Shown: positions 17,771 to 27,226, numbered from the stretch's first letter. The stretch: DNA of 64,000 nt from an uncultured bacterium (GCA_905214875.1 CAJMNR010000010.1:17227-81226); one strand, 5' to 3'. Notes: generated by a model not told the origin, from the letters alone. Numbers and translations: made by a program.

Positions 17771-19564
17771 ATGGATGTCTATAGTTTTTATACAGGGAAA
17801 TGTTTTGATGCCTATGAGTATTTGGGGGCACATGTGGAAGGAAATGGCGTAACATTTCGTACGTTTGCACCGAATGCCTCTCGGGTCAGTGTGATTGGTG
17901 ATTTTAGTAATTGGCAGGATATCCCGATGAATAAAGGATGTGACCAGAATTTTTATGAGTGTTATGTCGAAAATGCAAAAGAGGGAATGAAGTACAAATA
18001 CCGTATCTATGACGCAAGTGGAAGATGCGTAGATCATTGTGACCCTTATGGATATGGAATGGAACTAAGGCCACGCAATGCATCCATCATTCGTAATCTG
18101 AGATCCTATACGTTTCATGATGAAAAATGGATGAAGTCTCGTTCGGATTGTAAAGACAAGCCACTTAATATATACGAGATGCACCTAGGCTCTTGGAAGG
18201 AAAATGCCAGTGATGAAAATGGTTGGTATTCATATGACAAGATTGGAAAAATCCTAATTCCTTATCTGTTGGAAAATGGATATAACTACATAGAAGTATT
18301 ACCTTTGGCAGAATATCCTTCGGATGAATCCTGGGGCTATCAGGCGACCGGATTTTATAGTCCGACATCTAGATATGGAGATGCTAATGGTCTAAAGACT
18401 TTAATAGATCAATGTCATCAAAAAGGAATCGGTGTGCTGCTTGATTTCGTACCGGTACATTTTGCAGTGGATGGTTATGGACTTGCAAATTATGACGGCA
18501 CAGCCCTGTATGAATATCCTCATACGAGTGTTGGTTATAATGAATGGGGAAGCAAGAACTTCGCACATTCCCGTGGTGAGGTTCGCAGTTTCTTACAGTC
18601 TTGTGCAAATTACTGGATGAGCGAATTCCATATGGATGGACTTCGTATCGATGCTATCAGCAATATTTTATACTGGCAGGGCAATCCGGATCGTGGTGTC
18701 AATGGCAATGCCGTTGAGTTTATAAAAGTCATGAATCAAGGGCTGAAAGAAAGACATCCTACCGTAATTCTTGCTGCAGAAGATTCTACAACGTTTCCGA
18801 ATATTACGATGCCAGTAGAACAAGGCGGATTAGGCTTTGATTATAAATGGGATATGGGATGGATGAACGATACGCTTATGTATTTTAAAGCGCATCCATA
18901 TGACCGAATGAGGGATTATCATAAGCTAACCTTCTCTATGGCATATTTTTGGAGCGAGCATTATCTGCTTCCATTGTCTCATGACGAAGTGGTACATGGA
19001 AAGGCAACGATCCTGCAGAAAATGAACGGCCAGTATGATGCCAAGTTCCCACAGGCGAGGGCATTTTATATGTATATGTATGCACATCCTGGCAAAAAGC
19101 TAAACTTTATGGGCGGAGAGCTTGGACAACTTCGTGAATGGGACGAGAAGAGAGAACAGGATTGGTGTATCTTAAAATATCCAATCCATGATGCGTTCCA
19201 TCAATTTATGAAACGGTTAAACCATCTTTATCTGAAAAATCCAGCATTTTATGAAGGTGACTATACGGATACGGGATTTCAGTGGATTGACTGTCATCAG
19301 GAGGAACACTGCACGTATGCCTTTGTTAGAAGGGCGAAGGAACAGACCATCCTTGCAGTATTTAATTTTTCAGATAAGCCATATGAGGAATTCTCTATGA
19401 GCATAGAGAATATGACCAGAATACGCCTTCTGTTAGACAGTAATTGGGAACGTTATGGTGGAGATAAGAAGGTACATAGAGAGTCTTATGAGGCGATAGA
19501 TGGTGTTGTGACGATTGATATGGAAGGCTTTTCAGGAAAATATTTTGTTGTTGAAACAGAGTAG
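17771..19564 (+). CDS. glgB: 1,4-alpha-glucan branching enzyme
   Basis: Introduces alpha-1,6 branches into glycogen. The 597 residues hold a CBM48 domain (about 20-115: GVTFRTFAPNASRVSVIGDF), the GH13 barrel with the nucleophile Asp in MDGLRIDAISN, the acid Glu in VILAAEDST and the stabilising Asp in LPLSHDEVVHGK, and a C-terminal beta domain. It lacks the extra N1 module of the longer E. coli enzyme. No other glg gene is adjacent, which is unusual because glgB often lies in a glg operon. RBS TTGGAG. Confidence 0.93.
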   Translation: MDVYSFYTGKCFDAYEYLGAHVEGNGVTFRTFAPNASRVSVIGDFSNWQDIPMNKGCDQNFYECYVENAKEGMKYKYRIYDASGRCVDHCDPYGYGMELRPRNASIIRNLRSYTFHDEKWMKSRSDCKDKPLNIYEMHLGSWKENASDENGWYSYDKIGKILIPYLLENGYNYIEVLPLAEYPSDESWGYQATGFYSPTSRYGDANGLKTLIDQCHQKGIGVLLDFVPVHFAVDGYGLANYDGTALYEYPHTSVGYNEWGSKNFAHSRGEVRSFLQSCANYWMSEFHMDGLRIDAISNILYWQGNPDRGVNGNAVEFIKVMNQGLKERHPTVILAAEDSTTFPNITMPVEQGGLGFDYKWDMGWMNDTLMYFKAHPYDRMRDYHKLTFSMAYFWSEHYLLPLSHDEVVHGKATILQKMNGQYDAKFPQARAFYMYMYAHPGKKLNFMGGELGQLREWDEKREQDWCILKYPIHDAFHQFMKRLNHLYLKNPAFYEGDYTDTGFQWIDCHQEEHCTYAFVRRAKEQTILAVFNFSDKPYEEFSMSIENMTRIRLLLDSNWERYGGDKKVHRESYEAIDGVVTIDMEGFSGKYFVVETE

Positions 19565-19576
19565 ACAAGAATCTAC

Positions 19577-19605
19577 TTGACTTTACATTTTTCACTCTTT
19601 AGAAT
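19577..19605 (+). promoter_or_regulatory. Promoter for the TRIC-family gene
   Basis: TTGACT (19577-19582), a 17-base spacer and TAGAAT (19600-19605). It overlaps a small GTAGA/TCTAC hairpin after glgB. Confidence 0.5.
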
Positions 19606-19635
19606 ACCATATGAGGAAATACTAAGGAGAAAGTT

Positions 19636-20286
19636 ATGAATCAAACAGAATATTTAGTGTATATCATCGAAATCATTGGTACCATTGCATTTGCATCCTC
19701 TGGAGCACTACTTGCAATGGAAAAACATATGGATATTTTTGGCGTATGTATATTAGGAGTTACGACTTCGGTTGGGGGAGGGTTAATCAGAGACCTTGTG
19801 CTTGGCAATACGCCTCCTAACGTATTTCGTAACGGTTCCTATGTAATTGTGGCGATCGTGGTATCTGTACTATTATTTGTTTTCAGATATATTCGTGTTA
19901 GAAGGGATTTCACATTGGTTGACCGTATAAAAGGGTACTATGACCTTTCCATGTTATGGATGGATGCAATCGGACTTGGAATCTTTACTGTGGTAGGTAT
20001 TAACACAGCCATTCAAAAAGGATATGAAGACCATACATTTCTTTTGATTTTCGTCGGAATGGTAACTGGAATTGGCGGAGGAATGATTCGCGACATTATG
20101 GCGCAGAGAACGCCTTTTGTTCTTGTCAAGCATGTGTATGCATGTGCATCGTTGGCTGGAGCAGTTGTTTATATCTTTTTACTGAAGTTTTTACCAACTG
20201 TTTCTAGCATGGGAGTTGCGGCAACATTTGTCGTTATCATTCGTGTAGCGGCAGCCCGTTATCGATGGAATCTGCCAAAGGTGTAA
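19636..20286 (+). CDS. TRIC-family (UPF0126) membrane channel
   Basis: A 216-residue protein with seven predicted membrane segments formed by two homologous halves. The repeated glycine-rich kinks GGGLIRDLVLG and GIGGGMIRDIMAQ are the UPF0126/YicG hallmark. Prokaryotic TRIC proteins are trimeric monovalent-cation channels. It is followed within 31 bases by a NUDIX gene, so a three-gene unit with the deoxynucleoside kinase is possible, although a promoter-like TATACT precedes the kinase. Confidence 0.88.
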   Translation: MNQTEYLVYIIEIIGTIAFASSGALLAMEKHMDIFGVCILGVTTSVGGGLIRDLVLGNTPPNVFRNGSYVIVAIVVSVLLFVFRYIRVRRDFTLVDRIKGYYDLSMLWMDAIGLGIFTVVGINTAIQKGYEDHTFLLIFVGMVTGIGGGMIRDIMAQRTPFVLVKHVYACASLAGAVVYIFLLKFLPTVSSMGVAATFVVIIRVAAARYRWNLPKV

Positions 20287-20316
20287 GAAATGGAAAGAGA
20301 AAAGAGGAGCTTAGGC

Positions 20317-20877
20317 ATGGAAGTAAAAGAGCAAATAAAAGGGTATACTCCTTATAAGGAACAAGAAGCAGTAGAAAAAGAGATGATTTTGTCATATATG
20401 GAAGAATCGGATACAATCTTTACCCGTGAGAATAAAATGGCCCATATGACGGCATCTTCTTGGATTGTCAATAAGGAACGCACCAAAGTGCTTATGATTT
20501 ATCATAATATTTATAATTCCTGGGCGTGGACAGGCGGACATGCAGATGGAGACGAAGATCTTCTTCATGTGGCAATCAAAGAAGCTATGGAAGAGACTGG
20601 ATTAAAAAGCGTGACACCTGTGTCTACAGATATCTTTTCTCTTGAAATATTAGGTGTAAATGGCCATGTAAAACGAGGAGAGTTTGTCGGAAGCCACGTG
20701 CACCTAAATATTACCTATCTGCTTGAGGCAGACGAGAAGGAAGAGCTTCGTAGCAAGCCGGATGAAAACAGCGGCGTAAAATGGGTTCCGATTGAAGAAG
20801 CAGTTTCGCTTAGCAGTGAACCATATATGCAGACGATTTATAAAAAATTAAATGAAAAATTAACCAGTTTTCGTTAA
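20317..20877 (+). CDS. NUDIX hydrolase
   Basis: About 186 residues from ATG 20317, preceded by AGAGGAG; ATG 20290, nine codons earlier, has AAAGGTG and is the alternative. The NUDIX box is GHADGDEDLLHVAIKEAMEE followed by TGL, with Lys in place of the usual Arg of the REUXEE core. The preceding NSWAWTGG matches a Firmicutes NUDIX subgroup. It probably removes a nucleoside-diphosphate-linked compound; the substrate is unknown. A partial TTTTCGTT/AACGAAA hairpin ends the gene. Confidence 0.85.
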   Translation: MEVKEQIKGYTPYKEQEAVEKEMILSYMEESDTIFTRENKMAHMTASSWIVNKERTKVLMIYHNIYNSWAWTGGHADGDEDLLHVAIKEAMEETGLKSVTPVSTDIFSLEILGVNGHVKRGEFVGSHVHLNITYLLEADEKEELRSKPDENSGVKWVPIEEAVSLSSEPYMQTIYKKLNEKLTSFR

Positions 20878-20948
20878 AAAACGAAAGTGGTATACTATGC
20901 TAGGTGTTTGAAAAAAAACAACAAGATGAGACTAGGAAGGATGATAAA

Positions 20949-21599
20949 TTGGTGTTAGTAATAGGCGGAATGATCGGATTAGGAAAAACAAGTTTCGCGG
21001 AGATGTTAGGAGAACACTTTGGGACAACTGTTTACTATGAGAGTGTTGACGATAATAAAATCCTTCCATTATTTTATACGGCTAGTGATGAGGAAATTCA
21101 ATCAAAGCGCTATCCTTTCTTATTACAGCTATGGTTTTTAGATACAAGATTTAAGGCAATTAAGCAGGCTTTAAGACATCAAAACAACGTATTAGACCGT
21201 AGTATATATGAAGATTGGTATTTCGCTAAGAAGAATGTTGAATTGGGAAGAATCTCTCCATTGGAAATGGAAGTGTATGAAAATCTATTAGACAACATGC
21301 TAGAGGAATTGCAAGAGTTACCAAAAAAAGCTCCTGATTTAATGATTTATCTTAAAGGAAGCTTTGAAACTGTGTTAGAACGTATTGGAAAACGTGGACG
21401 TGATTACGAATTAGACGAAAGTCTAGAAGAATACTATCGTTTTCTATGGGAAGGCTATGATGAATGGGTATTCAATCATTATAGCGCAAGCGAAGTGCTT
21501 GTCATTGATGCAGATACAACAGATATCGTTAATAACAAAGAAGATCGCGAACGTGTGATTCGTGATGTTGAAGCAAAGTTAAAAGAACTACGTGCATAA
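20949..21599 (+). CDS. Deoxynucleoside kinase
   Basis: Phosphorylates deoxynucleosides for salvage. The P-loop is IGGMIGLGKTSF, the catalytic/ERS-like motif is LDRSIYEDWYF, and the lid region is GKRGRDYELD. The TTG start at 20949 has AGGAAGG 8 bases upstream (20934-20940). The longer frame from GTG 20904 has no ribosome site and begins right at a TATACT -10 sequence, so the 216-residue form is preferred. A strong terminator follows. Confidence 0.88.
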   Translation: MVLVIGGMIGLGKTSFAEMLGEHFGTTVYYESVDDNKILPLFYTASDEEIQSKRYPFLLQLWFLDTRFKAIKQALRHQNNVLDRSIYEDWYFAKKNVELGRISPLEMEVYENLLDNMLEELQELPKKAPDLMIYLKGSFETVLERIGKRGRDYELDESLEEYYRFLWEGYDEWVFNHYSASEVLVIDADTTDIVNNKEDRERVIRDVEAKLKELRA

Positions 21600-21603
21600 G
21601 TAA

Positions 21604-21657
21604 ACGAAGCGTTTATAATAGATGGACACCATCTACTGTAAATGGCTTCGTTTTTTT
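21604..21657 (+). terminator. Terminator of the deoxynucleoside kinase gene
   Basis: ACGAAGC (21604-21610) pairs with GCTTCGT (21645-21651), with an inner AGATGG/CATCT stem, followed by seven T. Confidence 0.75.
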
Positions 21658-21728
21658 ACTTACGTGGGCAATGTGTTTGGGTAGGATGCTCGCATTTTGT
21701 CATACTAGTAATAAAGGATGTGAGAAGA

Positions 21729-22436
21729 ATGGATAGGGTCGTAAAAAGAGGATATGTGCCAACCGATGAAGCACAGTTTGGTAAAAAGGTAATTCCGATG
21801 CTTCGTAAGGCAAAGGAAGAGGTAGCATATCTGTTAGAACGAGGCTACAAAGTCAAGCCAGTTACGACATTTGTTGGAAACCACTATATGTTATCGGAAC
21901 GTCAAAGGCTTGCTCTTTCAAGAATTATCTGTTCCAAAGAGGAAAAAGCGCTTCGAAATAGGAAAGTACTTACAAGGAAAGAACTAAGTGGCTGCATCGT
22001 TCATGTGGATGGATTTAATACCATTATTACTTTGGAAGTGGCGTTGTCACAGTCGTTACTTCTTTTATGCGATGATGGCTCTGTCAGAGATCTTGCAGGC
22101 GTCAGAGGAACCTATCGTATCATTGATAAGACGGCTGTAGCAATTCGATTTATCTTGGAGGCACTTGTTATGGTTCATGTAGAGAAAATCATCTTCTATC
22201 TTGACCAGCCTGTGTCCAATTCAGGAAGGCTAAGGCAGTTAATTGAACAGCTGGCAGATGCTTATGATACAGAAGTAGAAGTACAGGTACGTTGTGATGT
22301 GGACTCTTTATTAGAGACGAAAGAATGCGTTATAAGCAGTGATGCCTTTATCCTTTCAAGATGCAAAAGCTTTTATCCTTTGACTAGGGACATTATTGAG
22401 AGCTCCATAAAAGAAGCCTGGATATTACAAATATAG
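21729..22436 (+). CDS. DUF434/DUF5616 protein
   Basis: About 235 residues from ATG 21729; the in-frame start at 21642 lies inside the preceding terminator and is rejected. The N-terminal ~60 residues (KVIPMLRKAKEEVAYLLERG...NHYMLSERQRLALSR) match DUF434. The C-terminal part matches the DUF5616 pattern (HVDGFNTIITLEVAL, LCDDGSVRDLAGVRGTYR, FYLDQPVSNSGR), which resembles a PIN/NYN-like nuclease fold in its acidic residues. That last point is inference. Function unknown. Confidence 0.75.
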   Translation: MDRVVKRGYVPTDEAQFGKKVIPMLRKAKEEVAYLLERGYKVKPVTTFVGNHYMLSERQRLALSRIICSKEEKALRNRKVLTRKELSGCIVHVDGFNTIITLEVALSQSLLLLCDDGSVRDLAGVRGTYRIIDKTAVAIRFILEALVMVHVEKIIFYLDQPVSNSGRLRQLIEQLADAYDTEVEVQVRCDVDSLLETKECVISSDAFILSRCKSFYPLTRDIIESSIKEAWILQI

Positions 22437-22453
22437 AGAAAGTGAAAGAAATA

Positions 22454-23209
22454 ATGAAGAAGACGTTATATGACTATAAAGATGCTATTTTGGCACTTCC
22501 GGATAAGAAAAGTTATACAAAGGAGGAGCTATTAATAGACTCGCTATTAGTAGAGAAAGAGGGGGCAGTTTCGATTTACTATGCGCCTCATAATGAGTAT
22601 GAAAACCCTAAGGCAAAAGTATTTATCATCGGAATCACACCAGGATTTCAACAGATGAATATGGCAATCTCTACGGCAAGAAAAGGACTTGTAGAGGGAA
22701 AGGATATTGCTGCGATTCAATATGAGTGTAAAGAAGCCGCCAGATTTTCTGGCGCCATGCGTAAGAATGTGATCAGCATGCTTGATGAAATCGGGCTGCA
22801 CGAAGTACTTGGAATCGCTAGCTGTACGGACCTGTTTGGAAAAGAGGATTCCTTGCTTCACACGGTGTCTTTGATTCCTTATTCGGTCTTTGTAAAAGGG
22901 GCAAATTATACAGGGCATACACCGAAACTTTTAAAGAGTGAGTTTCTAATGAGATATATCTATGAGTCTTTTATGGCAGAATATGAAATGCTTGCTAATA
23001 AAGAGGACGTACTTTTGGTCCCATTAGGCAAAGCGGTAGAAGAAGTACTGTTACAGCTAGAAGAGGAAAGCAAGATTGGAAAGAATCAGATTCTTGTCGG
23101 GTTTCCACACCCATCTGGAGCTAATGTGAACCGTATTCCTCAGTTAAATGAAAATAAGGAAGCAATGAGTGAGTTCCTTCGTCATTGGAAGGACGCTAGT
23201 TTGAAATAA
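22454..23209 (+). CDS. Uracil-DNA-glycosylase-superfamily-like protein
   Basis: About 251 residues (ATG 22454; GTG 22442 is possible, and neither has a strong ribosome site). Two motifs recall the UDG superfamily: VFIIGITPGFQQMNMA, like motif 1 GxxPG, and GFPHPSGANVN, like motif 2 HPSxxN. LLVPLGKAVEEVLLQL precedes motif 2 as in that fold. Overall similarity to named families is not evident, so activity as a DNA-repair glycosylase is inference. It lies between the DUF434 gene and msrAB in one direction. Confidence 0.5.
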   Translation: MKKTLYDYKDAILALPDKKSYTKEELLIDSLLVEKEGAVSIYYAPHNEYENPKAKVFIIGITPGFQQMNMAISTARKGLVEGKDIAAIQYECKEAARFSGAMRKNVISMLDEIGLHEVLGIASCTDLFGKEDSLLHTVSLIPYSVFVKGANYTGHTPKLLKSEFLMRYIYESFMAEYEMLANKEDVLLVPLGKAVEEVLLQLEEESKIGKNQILVGFPHPSGANVNRIPQLNENKEAMSEFLRHWKDASLK

Positions 23210-23222
23210 TAAGGAGTTTTCT

Positions 23223-24179
23223 ATGAAGAGCAGAGAGAAAGCGTTATTTGCAGGCGGTTGTTTTTGGTGTATGGTAAAGCCATTTGATGCCTATGATGGC
23301 GTAAAAAGCGTAGTAGTCGGTTACACAGGAGGAACGACTAAGGACCCGACCTATGAACAGGTCTGTAGCGGCACGACTGGACATTATGAGGCAGTACAGA
23401 TTCTTTATGAGGAGGAGAAAGTAAGTTATCTTGATCTTGTGGAAGCATTTTTTATGAGCATTGATCCGACAGACGAGGGCGGACAGTTTAAAGACCGTGG
23501 ACAAAGTTACCAGACTGCGGTGTTTTACTATGATGAGAATCAGAAAGAGATAGCCCTTTCTTATAAAAATAAGTTAGCAGAAAGCGGGATGTTTCAAAAA
23601 CCGATAGCCACAAAGATTCTACCAGCAAAGGAATTTTATGCGGCAGAAGAGTACCACCAAGACTACTACAAAAAGAATCCATTTCGATATCGTATGTATG
23701 AACAAGGATCTGGAAGAAAGCATTTTCTAGAAGAGACATGGAAGAACAACGCTGCGAAACGAAAACAGTTACAAGATAGTTTGACACCATTACAATATCA
23801 TGTGACCCAGGAAAATGGTACGGAGCCACCGTTTGCAAATGAATACGATAAGAATTTTGAAGCGGGCATCTATGTGGATATTGTTAGCAAGAAACCGCTG
23901 TTTTCTTCCAAAGATAAATTTGATTCTGGCTGTGGATGGCCGGCGTTTTCTAAACCGATCAATTCTGGATATGTGACTGAAAAACGAGATTTGAGCCATG
24001 GCATGTTTCGAACGGAAGTAAGAAGCAAGGCAGCGGATTCCCACCTTGGCCATGTGTTTGAGGACGGACCGAAGGAGACAGGTGGGCTTCGATATTGCAT
24101 CAACTCCGCGTCGCTTTTATTTATTCCGAAGGAACAGATGGAGGAGAAAGGATACGGGGAGTATCTTCCCTATGTATAG
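23223..24179 (+). CDS. Bifunctional methionine sulfoxide reductase MsrA-MsrB
   Basis: Repairs both methionine-S- and R-sulfoxides. The N-terminal ~155 residues are MsrA (FAGGCFWCMVKPFDAY with the catalytic Cys, then VVGYTGGTTKDPTYEQVCSG). The C-terminal ~145 residues are MsrB (GIYVDIVSKKPLF, SGCGWPAFSKPI, DSHLGHVFEDGP and the catalytic Cys in LRYCINSASL). No signal peptide is present, so it acts in the cytoplasm. The CxxC zinc pairs of some MsrB proteins are not visible. RBS AAGGAG. Followed by a hairpin and a dispersed repeat copy. Confidence 0.95.
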   Translation: MKSREKALFAGGCFWCMVKPFDAYDGVKSVVVGYTGGTTKDPTYEQVCSGTTGHYEAVQILYEEEKVSYLDLVEAFFMSIDPTDEGGQFKDRGQSYQTAVFYYDENQKEIALSYKNKLAESGMFQKPIATKILPAKEFYAAEEYHQDYYKKNPFRYRMYEQGSGRKHFLEETWKNNAAKRKQLQDSLTPLQYHVTQENGTEPPFANEYDKNFEAGIYVDIVSKKPLFSSKDKFDSGCGWPAFSKPINSGYVTEKRDLSHGMFRTEVRSKAADSHLGHVFEDGPKETGGLRYCINSASLLFIPKEQMEEKGYGEYLPYV

Positions 24180-24186
24180 TAATTGG

Positions 24187-24211
24187 ATACTGTGATTTAG
24201 CTTGTCGACAA
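24187..24211 (+). repeat. Dispersed intergenic repeat, copy 1
   Basis: ATACTGTGA then TTTAGCTTGTCGACAA. The same sequence with one extra C occurs at 57842-57867. Both copies sit directly behind a stop codon and include the palindrome CTTGTCGACAAG or part of it. Confidence 0.7.
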
Positions 24212-24244
24212 GCACGGTCATACAGGGATGACCGTGCTTGTTAT
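24208..24244 (+). terminator. Terminator-like hairpin after msrAB
   Basis: ACAAGCACGGTCAT (24208-24221) pairs perfectly with ATGACCGTGCTTGT (24228-24241). The T run after it is poor. Confidence 0.55.
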
Positions 24245-24402
24245 CGTATGGATGCATTAAAAGTAAAACACGTTAATTTGATATCGTATTTTCGGGAATT
24301 TTATGTTATTATATAATGTATGGGCATTTTACTATGAGTTAGAAAACTTTGAAAACGAATCGAGTATACTTTCGTATTTATGATAGAAAGGTGAATCTAC
24401 AT

Positions 24403-25743
24403 ATGGAATATCAATTTAATATTACTGATTTTGGCGCAGTTGCAGATGGTGTGACCAATAATGCAGCAGCCATACAGGCGGCCATTGACAAAGCTACCAA
24501 AGTCGGTGGGCGTGTCATTATCCCAGCAGGACATTTCTTAAGTGGAACTATTGTATTAAAGAGCAATATTGATTTTCATTTGGACGCCGGAGCAGTCTTA
24601 ATTGGAAGCTTGAATCAAGAGGATATTTTAGACTTTGCAAGCCTGTTTGAAGATGATAACAAAGATACTGGATGGGATGGTGGATGTTTTCTGTTTGCCT
24701 ACCATGAAGAGAACATTACGATTTCTGGTGAAGGCTGTATCTATGGCCAGGGATATCGAGTATTCTATGATGACGATGCCGATCACGGGGCACATCAATG
24801 CCCATTAAATGTTAGAGCATTTCGTCCAAGAACTACTTTTTTAGAAGATGTAAAGAACTTAACCATCAAAGATATTACGTTTAAGGATGCGGCTTTTTGG
24901 ACGCTGCATATGGCAGGCTGCCAGCATGTTATCGTAAAAGACATTCGTATCTTAAATGATGTAAGAGGTGCAAATAATGATGGAATTGATCCAGATTGCT
25001 GCAAAGATGTCCTGATTACAGGATGTATCGTTGAGACCGGAGATGACGCCATCGTTGTGAAATCGACAAAACCGATGGCTGAGAAATACGGTTCTTGTGA
25101 AAATATCGTGATCAGCAATTGTATCTTGTCTTCAAGAGACTCTGCTCTTAAGATTGGTACGGAGACCCATGGGGATATTCGCAACGTCTTACTTAGTAAC
25201 TGCATTATCAAAGACTGCTCAAGAGGAATTGGAATTTGGGCAAGGGATGGCGCAACCATCGAAGATATCCATATATCCAATATTTCTGGAAGCGTATTGA
25301 AATACGCCGATGGCGATCGTACAGAAGGTCCTGCCATGTGGTGGGGCAATGGTGAGCCGATCTTTGTCAATGCCACCTATCGCAATAAGCAGACAACGAA
25401 TCCAGGAAAGATTCAAAATGTCACGTTTGACCATGTGCATTTAAAAGCAGAATCTAGTATTTTCGTTGCAGGCGAAGAAAATGCAAGGATTGAAAACATT
25501 ACAATTACCAATGTGGATATTACGATGTGTAAGCAAGGCACGGAAAAATCCGGGTATTTTGACGAGCAGCCTTCCATAAGACATGTCTATCCACATAGTA
25601 TTCCTGCCGTGTATTTACGTTCAGTGGATAATGTTATGGTGTCAGGAAAGGTGAAGTATCTTGATCCGTACTGTGTGACAACTAATCCGCTTGTAGAGTG
25701 TGAAAATTGCAGGGAAGAAATAGTTAAACTTGTCGAAAGATAA
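24403..25743 (+). CDS. Glycoside hydrolase family 28 (polygalacturonase-like)
   Basis: A 446-residue right-handed beta-helix enzyme. It starts at ATG 24403 with GAAAGGTGAA upstream; a TTG 18 codons earlier overlaps the promoter zone. GH28 hallmarks are NNDGIDPD (two catalytic Asp), GDDAIVVKS (third Asp), a GTETHG segment in place of the usual GHG, and a later RGIGIWARDG. There is no signal peptide, so it would act on imported oligogalacturonides or related sugars in the cytoplasm. TATAAT at 24312-24317 may belong to its promoter. No pectin transporter is adjacent. Confidence 0.87.
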   Translation: MEYQFNITDFGAVADGVTNNAAAIQAAIDKATKVGGRVIIPAGHFLSGTIVLKSNIDFHLDAGAVLIGSLNQEDILDFASLFEDDNKDTGWDGGCFLFAYHEENITISGEGCIYGQGYRVFYDDDADHGAHQCPLNVRAFRPRTTFLEDVKNLTIKDITFKDAAFWTLHMAGCQHVIVKDIRILNDVRGANNDGIDPDCCKDVLITGCIVETGDDAIVVKSTKPMAEKYGSCENIVISNCILSSRDSALKIGTETHGDIRNVLLSNCIIKDCSRGIGIWARDGATIEDIHISNISGSVLKYADGDRTEGPAMWWGNGEPIFVNATYRNKQTTNPGKIQNVTFDHVHLKAESSIFVAGEENARIENITITNVDITMCKQGTEKSGYFDEQPSIRHVYPHSIPAVYLRSVDNVMVSGKVKYLDPYCVTTNPLVECENCREEIVKLVER

Positions 25744-25782
25744 GAAAAATAATCATTTTGAGCGAAATTCATTACATTCGAG

Positions 25783-25812
25783 TTTACTGTAATGACAAAA
25801 TTATGGTATTAT
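25783..25812 (+). promoter_or_regulatory. Promoter for the M18 peptidase gene
   Basis: TTTACT (25783-25788), an 18-base spacer and TATTAT (25807-25812), 35 bases before ATG 25847. Confidence 0.45.
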
Positions 25813-25846
25813 ATGTCGTAATGAATTGATGACAGGAGGAAGTAGT

Positions 25847-27226
25847 ATGGAAAGAAGAAACGCATGGGAACAATATGATGAAAAAACATTAGAAAAAGTA
25901 TTTGAATTAGCAGATCGCTATAAAGGATATATTTCTACATGTAAAACAGAAAGAGAATGTGTAAGGGAAACAGCTAAGATTGCTGAAAATACAGGATATA
26001 AGAACTTAGACGACGTGATTAAGGCTGGTACGAAACTTTCTGCTGGAGATAAGGTATATGCAATTAACAAAGAAAAGAATATTGTTTTATTCTGTATCGG
26101 TAAGGAACCGATTGAAAAAGGCATGAACTTATTAGGAGCACATATCGATTCTCCTAGACTTGATATTAAACAAAATCCATTATATGAAGATTCTAATTTA
26201 GCATTATTAGATACCCACTATTATGGTGGAATTAAAAAATACCAATGGGTGGCTCATCCATTAGCAATCCATGGTGTTGTTGCATTAAAGGATGGAAGCG
26301 TTGTTGATGTTGTAATCGGTGAAAAAGAGGAAGATCCAGTAGTTGGTATCTCTGATCTTTTAATCCATTTAGCAGCAGATCAATTAGATAAAAAAGGCGC
26401 GAAAGTAGTAGAAGGCGAAGACTTAAATGTACTAGTAGGAAGCATGCCACAAAAAGATGCTGAGAAAGATAAAGTAAAAGCGAATATCCTTCGTTTATTA
26501 AATGAGACATATGGAATCGAGGAAGAAGACTTCCTTTCTGCAGAGTTAGAAGTTGTTCCAGCAGGAAAGGCAAGAGATTACGGAATCGATCGAAGCATGG
26601 TAATCGGTTATGGTCATGACGACCGTGTCTGTGCCTATACATCATTAGAAGCAATGTTAGCAGTAGAAGCTCCAACTAGAACGACAGCTTGTATCTTAGT
26701 GGATAAAGAAGAAATCGGTAGCGTTGGTGCAACAGGTATGGAATCTCGTTTCTTCGAAAATACAGTAGCGGAACTTATGGAAGCTGCTGGTGAATATAAC
26801 GAATTAAGACTTAGAAGAGCTCTTGCTAATTCCAAAATGTTATCTAGCGATGTTAGTGCAGCTTATGATCCAAACTATGCTAGCGTAAATGAAAAGAAAA
26901 ATACTGCATACTTCGGAAATGGTTTTGTATTTAACAAATATACTGGAGCAAGAGGTAAATCCGGAAGTAATGATGCCAATGCTGAATATATGGCTGAAAT
27001 CAGAAGAATCATGGAAAAACATGATGTTACTTATCAAACAGCCGAACTTGGTAAAGTGGATCAAGGTGGCGGCGGTACAATCGCTTTTATCATGGCAAAC
27101 TACAATATGCAAGTAATCGATGCGGGTATTGCGGTTCAAAACATGCATGCTCCTTGGGAAGTTGTTAGCAAGGCAGATGTTTATGAAGCAATGCGTGGCT
27201 ATGTAGCATTCTTAACAGAAGCTTAA
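25847..27226 (+). CDS. M18-family aminopeptidase
   Basis: A 459-residue zinc aminopeptidase (aspartyl-aminopeptidase-like, bacterial type). It shows GAHIDSPRLD (metal His and Asp), GYGHDDRVCAY (bridging Asp), VDKEEIGSVGATG (catalytic Glu pair) and the C-terminal VQNMHAPWE (metal His). ATG 25847 has AGGAGGA 6 bases upstream; an in-frame TTG 7 codons earlier overlaps that site. Cytoplasmic. Own promoter and terminator. Confidence 0.92.
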   Translation: MERRNAWEQYDEKTLEKVFELADRYKGYISTCKTERECVRETAKIAENTGYKNLDDVIKAGTKLSAGDKVYAINKEKNIVLFCIGKEPIEKGMNLLGAHIDSPRLDIKQNPLYEDSNLALLDTHYYGGIKKYQWVAHPLAIHGVVALKDGSVVDVVIGEKEEDPVVGISDLLIHLAADQLDKKGAKVVEGEDLNVLVGSMPQKDAEKDKVKANILRLLNETYGIEEEDFLSAELEVVPAGKARDYGIDRSMVIGYGHDDRVCAYTSLEAMLAVEAPTRTTACILVDKEEIGSVGATGMESRFFENTVAELMEAAGEYNELRLRRALANSKMLSSDVSAAYDPNYASVNEKKNTAYFGNGFVFNKYTGARGKSGSNDANAEYMAEIRRIMEKHDVTYQTAELGKVDQGGGGTIAFIMANYNMQVIDAGIAVQNMHAPWEVVSKADVYEAMRGYVAFLTEA

